Assembly (NCBI GenBank): GCA_045535305.1
Contig: JAZSLJ010000027.1
Coordinates: forward strand, 68,736 to 132,735
DNA from: UBA1081 sp045535305
Lineage (GTDB): Bacteria > Bacillota > Clostridia > Oscillospirales > Acutalibacteraceae
DNA: 64,000 bases
Direction: 5' to 3'
The position numbers and the translations under genes were made by a program. The notes below the pieces were generated by a model. The model was not told the DNA's origin and did not search any database. It saw only the letters and a program-made list of their open reading frames with translations. Positions within the stretch are counted from its first letter, which is position 1. Each line of letters starts with the position of its first letter. Of the stretch, positions 41,554 to 50,002 are shown piece after piece.

Positions 41554-41594
41554 ACTCCCTCATCGTATCTTTCGGTACGGTGGGGGAGTTTTTA
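41554..41594 (+). terminator. strong terminator at the end of the late operon
   Basis: ACTCCCTCATCGTA (41554-41567) pairs with TACGGTGGGGGAGT (41576-41589), ending in TTTTT. The gap 41422-41747 holds this and the promoter below, and no gene. Confidence 0.88.
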
Positions 41595-41704
41595 TGTTAA
41601 ATATAAATTTAGTGTAATACTGCATATAATATATCTACACTACTTAATTATAAAAAAATTATTTATGTCGTTTTTCAGCATAATATATATTTTATAATAA
41701 TATA

Positions 41705-41733
41705 TTGACAAAACATATTATTTGTTTTAATAT
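41705..41733 (+). promoter_or_regulatory. promoter for the cargo cassette
   Basis: TTGACA (41705-41710) and TAATAT (41728-41733) are 17 bp apart. The +1 would fall near 41740, very close to the ATG at 41748, which makes the ATG at 41793 an alternative start. Confidence 0.65.
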
Positions 41734-41747
41734 TAAGGAGAAATTTA

Positions 41748-42347
41748 ATGAAATATTTTTTGAATTATTTTTTTAAGGGACGGAAAGTAACAATGAACTT
41801 AAATGATTCTGACATTAATGTAGTTAATGAAGCTGTATGCAAAATAAGAGCGAAAAATTCTATGGATGATAATGAAACTATAGACATTATTAAATTTGCT
41901 ATAGATAATGGTTTTATTGTGCAAACCATGAATATGGGAGCTCAATCAACAGGCATGTTGTTAGTTGATGAAAATAATTATATAAACGGAACAAATACTC
42001 ATAAATTGATTGTTGTAAAAAAAGGTTTATCAGAAGAGCAAATTCGTTTTATTGTGGCTCATGAACTTGGTCATTATTTTTTAAGCGGAGAAAATAAAAG
42101 GTCAAAACAACTAGCACATAGAGAATATGTTAATTTAGAAAAAAATGAAGAAGAACATAAAGCGGATTATTTCGCTTTAGCATTTTTAATGCCTGAGAAT
42201 GGAGTATATAATTTTGTTAACTTGTTAAAAAATAATGGGTATGCCCGTGATAAAAAAAGGGTTGTCAGATTAGTTGCTGCTTTATTTAATGTTACAGAAA
42301 AAAAAGCAATTGCGAGACTAGAACAATTGCAAGTATTTTTAGATTGA
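41748..42347 (+). CDS. IrrE/ImmA-like metallopeptidase
   Basis: A 199-residue protein (184 if it begins at ATG 41793) with the zinc motif VAHELGHYFLSG and a third-ligand region EEEHKADYFALAFLMPE, the pattern of the ImmA/IrrE/COG2856 family. Known members cleave or regulate HTH repressors in phages and mobile elements or respond to stress. No HTH domain is fused here. It is the first gene of an A/T-rich cassette after the late terminator, expressed from its own promoter, so it is likely active in the lysogen. Confidence 0.85.
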   Translation: MKYFLNYFFKGRKVTMNLNDSDINVVNEAVCKIRAKNSMDDNETIDIIKFAIDNGFIVQTMNMGAQSTGMLLVDENNYINGTNTHKLIVVKKGLSEEQIRFIVAHELGHYFLSGENKRSKQLAHREYVNLEKNEEEHKADYFALAFLMPENGVYNFVNLLKNNGYARDKKRVVRLVAALFNVTEKKAIARLEQLQVFLD

Positions 42348-42368
42348 TTAAAAAACGAGGTTTTTAGA

Positions 42369-42941
42369 GTGCATGAAAATTTTAAAAGTATTTTAAATGT
42401 TTATAAAAATTTATTTGACATAAATCAAGGTGGTGAGGCTTTATCTTCAGATGCACAAATTAATAACAATGAAAAGGAACTTGATGTCAGGAATCAATTA
42501 TATTCAACATTGTTATCAAAATATGTAGAGTCTTATACAGATAATCAAAAAAAGAAAAATGATAAAAAGTGGTTTTTTTATAAATTGATTGTTGGAGTTT
42601 TTTTCTGTTTAATTGGTGTTGCTATTTTAATGTCAATTATTGTTACAATATTTTATAAAGATAATGCTGTTGCGGTTTTAGTTACATATTTTTCATCGTT
42701 TGTAGGCTTATTATCTGCTTTGATTACTATTCCAAATACAATAGCTAAATATTTGTTTAATCCTAAGGAGGATGAAATAATTACAAAAATAGTAATGGAA
42801 ATGCAGAAACAAGATAATGTAAATAGAGAGATTAATCAAAAAGCATTGAATCATATGGAAGGAAAATATAATCCAAGAAAAGTATATTCTGCGAAAGCTA
42901 AAAAGAAAAATAAAAGGAAGGTGTTTTGCGTTGGAAAATAA
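42369..42941 (+). CDS. two-TM protein, cargo cassette
   Basis: A 190-residue protein. The N-terminal 70 residues are helical and polar, followed by two hydrophobic helices (about residues 74-97 and 101-125), a short turn, then a long helical, basic C-terminus ending in KKKNKRKVF. The topology (two TM helices between cytoplasmic helices) resembles SLATT-like or other membrane effectors in defence systems, but no family signature is certain. It starts at GTG 42369 after ACGAGG and overlaps the next gene by 11 bp. Confidence 0.65.
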   Translation: MHENFKSILNVYKNLFDINQGGEALSSDAQINNNEKELDVRNQLYSTLLSKYVESYTDNQKKKNDKKWFFYKLIVGVFFCLIGVAILMSIIVTIFYKDNAVAVLVTYFSSFVGLLSALITIPNTIAKYLFNPKEDEIITKIVMEMQKQDNVNREINQKALNHMEGKYNPRKVYSAKAKKKNKRKVFCVGK

Positions 42942-43596
42942 TGATTCTAATGTATTAACTGAGTTTGTGGTTTTTAACAAATATATGGGGTTTGAACAAT
43001 TACAATTTCTAAAATTAAAAGATGTTCATTGTGTTTCAGTAACCGAATTGAACAATATAAATTATTGTGAATTGTTGGAAAATCCGAAAAAACTATGGAC
43101 TATAGAAACAGCGTTATATAATGGATTTGACTACTACTTACCTGAAATCCACGGAGTAAATGGTCAAGATGCAATAAAATGGATTTTGAGCCAATCAGAA
43201 AATGAAACCGATTATCTATATTTTTTTTCTCCATATTTAAAAAAAGTAAAGTGTGGAAAAATACAAATTGAATTAAACTCAACAATTATTGAAGGAGTTG
43301 TTGGTGATTTTTATAATTTAGAACATAATGATCTTGATATTTGTATGGAATGTTGTTTTGACTTGTGCTATAAAAAAATAATAGATCGTGGACTGTTTTC
43401 TGATACTGAAATATTTTCTTTGTTTGATTTGTCAAGAAAAATCAAGGATATATATCTGCCAGAATTAGAGAAAAACAAGAATCTAGTGTATTGGATAAAT
43501 TTTGCATTTGGAAATTTTCATGATGCTGAAGATGCCAAGACCTATTCGTTATTTGCTACAGGATTAAGATCTAAATTAGTTAAGGTAGAGAGATAA
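42931..43596 (+). CDS. cargo-cassette protein of unknown function
   Basis: A 221-residue protein with no signal peptide or TM helix, rich in Asn, Tyr and Glu. It has several Cys in two short clusters (CMECCFDLCY). TTG 42931 follows AAAGGAAGGTG. The 11-bp overlap with the two-TM gene implies co-translation. I do not recognise it; it may be the sensor or partner in the cassette. Confidence 0.6.
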   Translation: MENNDSNVLTEFVVFNKYMGFEQLQFLKLKDVHCVSVTELNNINYCELLENPKKLWTIETALYNGFDYYLPEIHGVNGQDAIKWILSQSENETDYLYFFSPYLKKVKCGKIQIELNSTIIEGVVGDFYNLEHNDLDICMECCFDLCYKKIIDRGLFSDTEIFSLFDLSRKIKDIYLPELEKNKNLVYWINFAFGNFHDAEDAKTYSLFATGLRSKLVKVER

Positions 43597-43730
43597 TTAT
43601 AAGATTTAACACTTGTCAGAGTTGATTGAAGGTTATTTTAGGAACAATGCATATACTTTAATTCATAGAGTCTTAAATTAATATTGATTTTGGTATTATA
43701 CTATACACAAAAAAATATAATGTTCACAAA

Positions 43731-43769
43731 AAAACTCCCACATCGTACAATTTTTGATGTGGGAGTTTT
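43731..43769. terminator. bidirectional terminator after the cargo cassette
   Basis: AAAACTCCCACATC (43731-43744) pairs with GATGTGGGAGTTTT (43756-43769). A-run on the left and T-run on the right allow both directions. The gap 43597-43949 otherwise shows only the tRNA terminator and no gene; the right prophage end probably lies in it. Confidence 0.8.
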
Positions 43770-43896
43770 ATATATTGAACGGGTGTTAGGATTTGCAGTT
43801 AATGAGGGTTTACCTTACTTAACATAACGTTGAGATATTATTATGATTACTGTTAATAATTCAAATATTATGCCATACTCTGGCTAAAATATACAA

Positions 43897-43942
43897 AACA
43901 ATCCGAACATATCATCAAAAAACTGTATGTGTTCGGATTGTT
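43897..43942 (-). terminator. terminator of the tRNA operon
   Basis: AACAATCCGAACATA pairs with TATGTGTTCGGATTGTT around the loop; on the - strand it follows tRNA-Gln and ends in TTTTG. Confidence 0.7.
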
Positions 43943-43949
43943 CTTGTGC

Positions 43950-44024
43950 TGGCTGAGGAGGCGGGATTCGAACCCACGAATGCAGCAGTCAAAGTGCTGT
44001 GTCTTACCGCTTGACGACTCCTCA
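43950..44024 (-). tRNA. tRNA-Gln (anticodon UUG), CCA encoded
   Basis: A 75-nt cloverleaf on the - strand: acceptor TGAGGAG/CTCCTCA, anticodon stem CAGCA/TGCTG with loop CTTTGAC, T-arm GTGGGTTCGAATCCCGC, and an encoded CCA. Last of four tRNAs. Confidence 0.93.
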
Positions 44025-44031
44025 TGATATT

Positions 44032-44062
44032 AAAAAACGCAAATCCAAGAAAGATTTGCGCC
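44032..44062 (-). terminator. hairpin between tRNA-His and tRNA-Gln
   Basis: On the - strand GCGCAAATC pairs with GATTTGCG and is followed by TTTTTTAA. It would end part of the transcripts after tRNA-His. Confidence 0.7.
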
Positions 44063-44071
44063 TTCATTTAG

Positions 44072-44149
44072 TGGGGTGGATAAACGGATTCGAACCGTTG
44101 GCCTCCAGGGCCACAACCTGGCGCTCTAACCAACTGAGCTATACCCACC
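44072..44149 (-). tRNA. tRNA-His (anticodon GUG), CCA encoded
   Basis: A 78-nt cloverleaf with the extra 5' G typical of tRNA-His (acceptor GGTGGGTA/TATCCACC), anticodon stem CCAGG/CCTGG with loop TTGTGGC, and an encoded CCA. Confidence 0.93.
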
Positions 44150-44154
44150 ATAAA

Positions 44155-44231
44155 TGGCGCGCTGGAAGGGACTCGAACCCCTGGCCTACTGCTTAGAAGG
44201 CAGTTGCTCTATCCAGCTGAGCTACCAGCGC
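44155..44231 (-). tRNA. tRNA-Arg (anticodon UCU), CCA encoded
   Basis: A 77-nt cloverleaf: acceptor GCGCTGG/CCAGCGC, anticodon stem ACTGC/GCAGT with loop CTTCTAA, T-arm AGGGGTTCGAGTCCCTT, discriminator G and encoded CCA. Confidence 0.94.
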
Positions 44232-44236
44232 ACTTA

Positions 44237-44310
<74 letters not shown>

Positions 44311-44328
44311 ATTTCTACGACGCTGATT

Positions 44329-44357
44329 ATTCTATCACAATATATATTTAAAGTCAA
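44329..44357 (-). promoter_or_regulatory. promoter of the tRNA cluster
   Basis: On the - strand TTGACT (44352-44357) and TAGAAT (44329-44334) with 17 bp between, 19 bp before tRNA-Gly. Confidence 0.75.
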
Positions 44358-44410
44358 TACTAAATAGTGAAAATTTTTCAATTATAATTATAAAAATACT
44401 AAAAAAATGT

Positions 44411-44439
44411 TTGCAAATATATATTTGGAATGGTATTAT
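44411..44439 (+). promoter_or_regulatory. promoter of the lipid kinase gene
   Basis: TTGCAA (44411-44416) and TATTAT (44434-44439) are 17 bp apart, divergent from the tRNA promoter. Confidence 0.6.
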
Positions 44440-44507
44440 TTATACAGTTAACATTAAATTTATAATTATGTATTAAAATATCAAATATTTAATACTTGGG
44501 TGAGCAT

Positions 44508-45425
44508 ATGAAAAAGGTACTTGTTATTATTAATCCGTGTGCAGGAAAAGACAGCAAACGTGTCAGTGCGGAAGATGTTGTTTCTGCATTCAACAAATAC
44601 GATGTTGAATGTTTTGTTAAAACTACGGCTTGTCATGGCGATGCTACTGAAATAGTTAAGGAATACCATACTGATTTTGATGCTGTTGTATGCTGCGGCG
44701 GAGACGGTACATATAATGAGGTTGTTAACGGCTTTATGACTTGTGATGCAAAGCTTCCTATCATCTATATTCCCTGCGGTTCAACTAATGATTTTGCTCA
44801 TTCAATCGGAATTTCAAGTGATCCCGAAGTTGCTGCTGAAATGTATGTCAACAATGCTATAAATAAATTTGATGTGGGTGCATTTAATGAAAAATTCTAT
44901 ACATATGTCGCAGCATTCGGAATAGGAACATCTTTTTCATATAATACGTCTCAGAAATTTAAAAATAAATTAGGCCACTCAGCTTATATTGTTGACGGAT
45001 TCTTGCTTAATATCGTATCTGTTGTAAAAAATCTTAAAGCGTATCATATGCGTATAGAGTATGATGGCGGTGTTATAGAAGACGACTTTTATTTCGGTGC
45101 TGTTGCTAATTCAAACAAAATTGCAGGCATTTTTAAGCTTGATAAGTTTGATGTAAAAATGAATGACGGTCAGTTTGAGGTTTTACTTGTAAAAAAATCG
45201 AATCCGCTTGGGCTTTTAAGGGTGTTTCTTAATACAGCATTGAGACAGGATTATTCCGATAACGAAATTGAATTTTTCAGGACATCAAAACTTAAAATAA
45301 CAGCTTCGGAACCTGTTGATTGGACTATTGACGGCGAATATGCAGGTGCTGCAGAATTGGTTGATATACAAAATTGTCATAATGCAATCAATCTTGTATC
45401 ACCGGAAAGTAAGTTTGTTGATTAA
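44508..45425 (+). CDS. diacylglycerol/lipid kinase (YegS/DagK family)
   Basis: A 305-residue kinase that phosphorylates diacylglycerol or a related lipid, feeding phosphatidate back to phospholipid synthesis. The DAGK catalytic domain shows VIINPCAGKDS, the nucleotide-binding VVCCGGDGTYNEVVNG and YIPCGSTNDFAHS; the C-terminal beta-sandwich has DWTIDGEYAG. ATG 44508 is preferred over the TTG at 44496, which lies before the GGGTGAG site. It has its own promoter and is followed two bases later by the FliB-like gene. Confidence 0.88.
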   Translation: MKKVLVIINPCAGKDSKRVSAEDVVSAFNKYDVECFVKTTACHGDATEIVKEYHTDFDAVVCCGGDGTYNEVVNGFMTCDAKLPIIYIPCGSTNDFAHSIGISSDPEVAAEMYVNNAINKFDVGAFNEKFYTYVAAFGIGTSFSYNTSQKFKNKLGHSAYIVDGFLLNIVSVVKNLKAYHMRIEYDGGVIEDDFYFGAVANSNKIAGIFKLDKFDVKMNDGQFEVLLVKKSNPLGLLRVFLNTALRQDYSDNEIEFFRTSKLKITASEPVDWTIDGEYAGAAELVDIQNCHNAINLVSPESKFVD

Positions 45426-45427
45426 TT

Positions 45428-46348
45428 ATGTTTGTTAAACCGTATTTTTTTGATTCATTTAAATGTAAAGCCTCAGATTGCACAGATTCTTGCTGTATAG
45501 GGTGGGAAATAGATATCGACTGCGATTCACTTGATAAATACAACTTGGTTGAGGGTGAATTCGGCGCAAGACTTAAAAATAATATTTCAACAGATGGTGA
45601 GTGTTCATTTTTTAAACTTGAATCAGATGAAAGATGTCCGTTCCTGAATAAAGATAATCTGTGTGATATTTATATAAATCTCGGCAAAGACAGTTTGTGT
45701 GATATTTGCAGAGAACATCCGCGCTTTTATAATGAATTTGCAGGAAGATGCGAAGCCGGTATCGGTCTTTGCTGCGAAAAGGTTTGTGAAATACTTTTTT
45801 CTGACGATGCCTCGCTTGAATTTGTGTATGAAGATGATGGCTTTGACGATGATTTTGATGAGTTTGAAGCATCTGTCGTTTCTGTTCGTCAGCAGATAAT
45901 TGATGTTGTGTCAGACAGAACCGTACCGTTTTTTGACAGATTGAAAAGTCTGGGTAATATTGGTTCTGTTGAAAAAATTGTTGATATTTTTGCTCAGACT
46001 GAGCCGATTAATCAGGAGTGGAGCAGTTATATCAATGATTTACAGAAATCAGTTGATAATCTTTCTTCTGTAACCCCCTGCTTTAAAGATTCGGATTATG
46101 AAAAATTGTTTATATACATTTTATACAGGCATTTTATAAAAGCGGTATACGACGGTGAAACTGAGAATTGGCTGCAATTCTGTGTTGCAAGCTTATTGTT
46201 TATTTATGCTATGGATTTGTATACATTATATAATAACGGTGTATATACAACATCTGACAGAATAAACAATGTAAAACTCTGGTCTAAACAAATTGAGTAT
46301 AGTGAAGATAATATAGAATATGTAAAAAATGCATTATCGGACCTTTAA
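45428..46348 (+). CDS. FliB-like flagellin lysine N-methylase family protein
   Basis: A 306-residue protein whose N-terminal half has the Cys-rich pattern of the FliB family: KCKASDCTDSCCIGWEIDID, then CPFLNKDNLCDIYINLGKD and LCDICREHPRFYN, then GLCCEKVCEILF. Known FliB methylates lysines on flagellin with an iron-sulphur centre. No flagellar gene lies in this window, and relatives occur in non-motile Clostridia, so the substrate may differ. It is co-transcribed with the lipid kinase and lacks an evident ribosome binding site, consistent with coupling. Confidence 0.8.
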   Translation: MFVKPYFFDSFKCKASDCTDSCCIGWEIDIDCDSLDKYNLVEGEFGARLKNNISTDGECSFFKLESDERCPFLNKDNLCDIYINLGKDSLCDICREHPRFYNEFAGRCEAGIGLCCEKVCEILFSDDASLEFVYEDDGFDDDFDEFEASVVSVRQQIIDVVSDRTVPFFDRLKSLGNIGSVEKIVDIFAQTEPINQEWSSYINDLQKSVDNLSSVTPCFKDSDYEKLFIYILYRHFIKAVYDGETENWLQFCVASLLFIYAMDLYTLYNNGVYTTSDRINNVKLWSKQIEYSEDNIEYVKNALSDL

Positions 46349-46432
46349 AACGGGTCTGATATTTTTTTTGGCAATCAAATTGTCGGAGTGCTATTTTTTT
46401 TATTGAAATAATGAAAAATTTTGAATTATTAC

Positions 46433-46461
46433 TTGACAAAAGGAAAAAATAGTATTATATT
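46433..46461 (+). promoter_or_regulatory. heat-shock operon promoter
   Basis: TTGACA (46433-46438) and TATATT (46456-46461) with a 17-bp spacer, ending 10 bp before the CIRCE element. Confidence 0.8.
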
Positions 46462-46471
46462 ATTAGTGGAG

Positions 46472-46498
46472 TTAGCACTCAAACAATGAGAGTGCTAA
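46472..46498. promoter_or_regulatory. CIRCE operator (HrcA site)
   Basis: TTAGCACTC-N9-GAGTGCTAA, a perfect match to the CIRCE consensus. HrcA binds here and blocks the hrcA operon in the absence of stress. Confidence 0.97.
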
Positions 46499-46518
46499 CA
46501 ATAATAAAGGGTGAGAGT

Positions 46519-47538
46519 ATGGAACTTTCAGAAAGAAAAAAGAAAATACTCGCCGCTATTGTTGAAAGATATATTCAGACAGGTGAGCCCGTTGGCTCAA
46601 AGGTTCTGTGCGGTAATCTTGCTGTTTCATCAGCTACGGTAAGAAATGAGATGTCCGAATTGTCGGAATTGGGGTTTCTTGATCAGCCTCACACATCAGC
46701 AGGCAGAATACCGTCGCAACAAGGGTTAAGGTACTATGTCAATAACCTGATGGCAAGGTGCGAAATCAGTGATGCTGACAGATTCCTTATAGAAAACCGT
46801 TTGACAAGCGATTCTGCCGAACCCCAGGAAATTCTTTCAAATGCCGCGAAACTGCTTACAGAGGTTACAGGTTGTGCTTCTGTTGCATTAACGCCTTATG
46901 ATGTCAATGCGCACATAAATCGCGTTGAATTGATACCTATAAGTTCAAGAGCAGTTCTCGTTGTTCTTGTTGTATCTACAGGCGTAGTTAAAAGCAGGAT
47001 ATGCCGATGTGATACTGAAATTGATATTTCATTTGCAGAGCTTTTTTATAATATTGCGGCTGCACATTTTACATCGCACCGTTCTGATGAACTTACGATT
47101 GCAAAAATTCAATCTATTGCCGCGTCATTAGGTGATAAAGCATTTGTTATGACACCTTTGCTTTTTGCATTATATGAGCTTGCACATGAGGCTTCAAGAT
47201 GCAGTCTTATTACAGAGGGGCAGACTAAACTGCTCGGTTTTAAAGAACTTGAACCTGATGTGTACAAGATATTTGAATGCTTGAAAACACCTTCAGAGCT
47301 TGTTCATGTGCTTAATTCCGGTCTTGATGATTTTTCTGTATCAATCGGAAGAGAGAGCAGAAACAGAGCATTTGAAAATACAAGTATAGTATCATCAAAA
47401 TACTCAGTAAGCGGCAAAAATGTAGGTGCTATCGGAATAATCGGACCTTTAAGGATTGATTATGCAAGATTTGTTCCGAATATAATATGTATCAGTGAAA
47501 CAGTAGGAAAGATTCTTTCCGAAACAATAAATGAGTGA
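46519..47538 (+). CDS. hrcA: heat-inducible transcription repressor HrcA
   Basis: A 339-residue repressor of the class I heat-shock genes. The winged HTH N-terminus is ERKKKILAAIVERYIQTGEP, SKVLCGNLAVSSATVRNEMS and LGFLDQPHTSAGRIPSQQGL; the C-terminal GAF-like dimerisation domain follows, ending in the conserved KNVGAIGIIGPLRIDYARFV. ATG 46519 follows AAAGGGTGAG; an upstream ATG at 46486 lies inside the CIRCE repeat. First gene of the operon, self-regulated through CIRCE. Confidence 0.97.
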   Translation: MELSERKKKILAAIVERYIQTGEPVGSKVLCGNLAVSSATVRNEMSELSELGFLDQPHTSAGRIPSQQGLRYYVNNLMARCEISDADRFLIENRLTSDSAEPQEILSNAAKLLTEVTGCASVALTPYDVNAHINRVELIPISSRAVLVVLVVSTGVVKSRICRCDTEIDISFAELFYNIAAAHFTSHRSDELTIAKIQSIAASLGDKAFVMTPLLFALYELAHEASRCSLITEGQTKLLGFKELEPDVYKIFECLKTPSELVHVLNSGLDDFSVSIGRESRNRAFENTSIVSSKYSVSGKNVGAIGIIGPLRIDYARFVPNIICISETVGKILSETINE

Positions 47539-47547
47539 GGTAATTAA

Positions 47548-48042
47548 ATGAAAAACAGTGAAGAAACTACCATTGAGCAGGAAGAAACTGTTGAAGCTGT
47601 AAGTGAGCTTGAACAATTACAGGCTGACTACGCAGCACTTAATGACAGATATTTACGGACTCTTGCTGAGTATGATAATTTCCGTAAACGTACACAGAAA
47701 GATATTGAAGCTAAAATAGCATATACAAAATCTGATATTCTCGGTAAAATTCTTCCGGTAATTGATAATTTTGAACGTGCTGCCTTCAATTCTGATGCTG
47801 ATTTTGACAGTTATAAGAAAGGCATTGAAATGACTGTTAATCAGTTTATTGAGATTCTTAAAAGTCTTGGTGTAGAGTCTTTCGGTGAATCAGGCGACAA
47901 ATTCGATCCCAACATCCATAACGGTGTTATGCATATTGAAGATGATGCTTACGGTGAAGATGAAATAGTTGAAGTCTTTATGAAAGGCTACAGAATCGGC
48001 GATAAAATTATTCGTCCCGCTACTGTAAAAGTGGCAAACTAA
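47548..48042 (+). CDS. grpE: nucleotide exchange factor GrpE
   Basis: A 164-residue co-chaperone that releases ADP from DnaK. The N-terminus is acidic and coiled coil; the core has RTLAEYDNFRKRTQKDIE and LPVIDNFERA, and the beta-wing ends with GDKFDPNIHNGVMHIED and GYRIGDKIIRPATVKVAN. It lies nine bases after hrcA and before dnaK, the usual order. Confidence 0.97.
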   Translation: MKNSEETTIEQEETVEAVSELEQLQADYAALNDRYLRTLAEYDNFRKRTQKDIEAKIAYTKSDILGKILPVIDNFERAAFNSDADFDSYKKGIEMTVNQFIEILKSLGVESFGESGDKFDPNIHNGVMHIEDDAYGEDEIVEVFMKGYRIGDKIIRPATVKVAN

Positions 48043-48084
48043 ATTAAGTAAATTTATATTTTTTATATCAAAGGAGAAAATTAT

Positions 48085-49938
48085 ATGTCAAAAATTATTG
48101 GTATTGACTTAGGTACAACTAACTCTTGCGTTGCAGTTATCGAAGGCGGCGAACCTGTTGTTATTGCAAACGCTGAAGGCGCAAGAACAACTCCCTCTGT
48201 TGTTGCTTTTGCAAAGACAGGCGAGAGAATGGTAGGTCAGGTTGCAAAAAGACAGGCAATCACAAACCCCGATAATACCGTTGCATCAATCAAACGTCAG
48301 ATGGGTTCTGATTATCATGTCAGAATTGATGATAAGAAATATACTCCTCAGGAAATTTCAGCTATGATTCTTCAGAAGCTTAAATCTGATGCAGAGAGCT
48401 ATCTCGGCGGTCAGGTAACAGAAGCTGTTATCACTGTTCCCGCATATTTTACAGATGCTCAGCGTCAGGCTACAAAGGATGCAGGTAAAATTGCAGGTCT
48501 TGATGTAAAGAGAATCATTAACGAGCCTACAGCTGCTGCTCTTGCATACGGTATTGATAAGGAAACTGACCAGAAGGTTATGGTTTATGACCTTGGCGGC
48601 GGTACTTTTGACGTATCAATTATTGAAATGGGCGACGGTGTTCAGGAAGTTCTTGCAACAGCAGGTAACAACCGTCTCGGCGGTGATGACTTTGACCAGA
48701 GAATCATTGACTGGCTTGCAAATGGCTTCAAAGCCGAACAGGGTGTAGACCTTCGCGGTGATAAAATGGCTATGCAGCGTCTTAAAGAAGCTGCAGAAAA
48801 GGCAAAAATTGAGCTTTCAGGCGTTACAACATCTCAGATCAGCCTTCCTTTTATCACAGCTGATGCAACAGGTCCCAAGCACCTTGAAACAACTCTTACA
48901 AGAGCTAAATTCAACGAACTTACAGCAGACCTTGTTGAAGCTACAATGGGTCCTGTAAGACAGGCAATTTCAGACTCAGGTCTTAAAATTTCTGAGATTG
49001 ACAAAATCCTTATGGTAGGCGGTTCTTCAAGAATTCCCGCTGTACAGGATGCTATCAAGACATTTACAGGCAAAGAGCCCTTCAAGGGTATCAACCCCGA
49101 TGAATGTGTTGCTATCGGTGCTGCAATTCAGGCAGGTGTTCTCGGTGGCGATGTTAAAGGTCTTCTTCTTCTTGACGTTACACCTCTTTCACTCGGTATT
49201 GAAACTCTCGGCGGTGTATGCACAAAGATTATTGAAAGAAATACAACTATTCCCACAAATAAGAGTCAGATTTTCTCAACTGCTGCAGATAATCAGACAT
49301 CAGTTGAAATCCACGTTCTTCAGGGAGAAAGAGAATTTGCAAGAGATAATAAAACTCTCGGCAATTTCCACCTTGACGGAATTATGCCCGCAAGAAGAGG
49401 CGTTCCTCAGATTGAGGTTAAGTTTGATATAGATGCTAACGGTATTGTTCATGTTACCGCTAAGGACCTCGGTACAGGCAAAGAGCAGTCAATTTCAATC
49501 ACATCTTCAACTAATATGTCAAAGGAAGATATTGAAAGAGCTGTTAATGAAGCTGCTCAGTATGCAGAAGAAGATAAGAAGCGTAAAGAAGAGCTTGATG
49601 TAAGAAACGCTGCAGACCAGATGGTTTATGAATCAGAAAAGATTATCAGCGAAAACGGCGATAAGTTCTCTGCTGACGAGAAGGATTCAATCAACAGAAA
49701 GATTGATGACCTTAAGGAAGCACTTAAAGGTGATGATATCAACCTTATTAAACAGCGTCAGGAAGAGCTCCAGAAGGATTTTTACGCATTGAGCGAGAAA
49801 ATGTATAAGGCTTCACAGGAAGCTGCAGGTGCTCAGGGCGGTTTTGATCCCAATGCAGGCTTCGGCGGTGCTCAGGGCGGTCAGGATGCCGGTTCAGACG
49901 GCTATTACGATGCACCTTTCACAGATGTTGATGAATAA
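48085..49938 (+). CDS. dnaK: molecular chaperone DnaK (Hsp70)
   Basis: A 617-residue Hsp70. The ATPase domain opens with IIGIDLGTTNSCVAVIEGG, has VITVPAYFTDAQRQATKDAG and VYDLGGGTFDVSI; the substrate-binding domain has LLLDVTPLSLGIETLGGV and a Gly-rich acidic C-terminus ending TDVDE. Length and composition are usual for Firmicutes. AAAGGAG precedes ATG 48085. Codons are strongly biased to preferred ones, as for an abundant protein. Confidence 0.98.
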   Translation: MSKIIGIDLGTTNSCVAVIEGGEPVVIANAEGARTTPSVVAFAKTGERMVGQVAKRQAITNPDNTVASIKRQMGSDYHVRIDDKKYTPQEISAMILQKLKSDAESYLGGQVTEAVITVPAYFTDAQRQATKDAGKIAGLDVKRIINEPTAAALAYGIDKETDQKVMVYDLGGGTFDVSIIEMGDGVQEVLATAGNNRLGGDDFDQRIIDWLANGFKAEQGVDLRGDKMAMQRLKEAAEKAKIELSGVTTSQISLPFITADATGPKHLETTLTRAKFNELTADLVEATMGPVRQAISDSGLKISEIDKILMVGGSSRIPAVQDAIKTFTGKEPFKGINPDECVAIGAAIQAGVLGGDVKGLLLLDVTPLSLGIETLGGVCTKIIERNTTIPTNKSQIFSTAADNQTSVEIHVLQGEREFARDNKTLGNFHLDGIMPARRGVPQIEVKFDIDANGIVHVTAKDLGTGKEQSISITSSTNMSKEDIERAVNEAAQYAEEDKKRKEELDVRNAADQMVYESEKIISENGDKFSADEKDSINRKIDDLKEALKGDDINLIKQRQEELQKDFYALSEKMYKASQEAAGAQGGFDPNAGFGGAQGGQDAGSDGYYDAPFTDVDE

Positions 49939-49956
49939 TTAATTTAATCTTGCGTA

Positions 49957-49975
49957 CCCCGTCATATCGGCGGGG
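49957..49975 (+). repeat. hairpin between dnaK and dnaJ
   Basis: CCCCG and CGGGG form a short GC-rich stem around TCATATCGG without a T-run. It may protect the dnaK end of the message or lower dnaJ expression. Confidence 0.5.
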
Positions 49976-50002
49976 ATATGCTTGCATTATGGGAGATAAC
50001 AT

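Noticed and set aside
46486..46518. Upstream ATG for hrcA
   Set aside because: It lies inside the CIRCE operator. ATG 46519 has AAAGGGTGAG upstream and gives the conserved MELSERKKKIL start.
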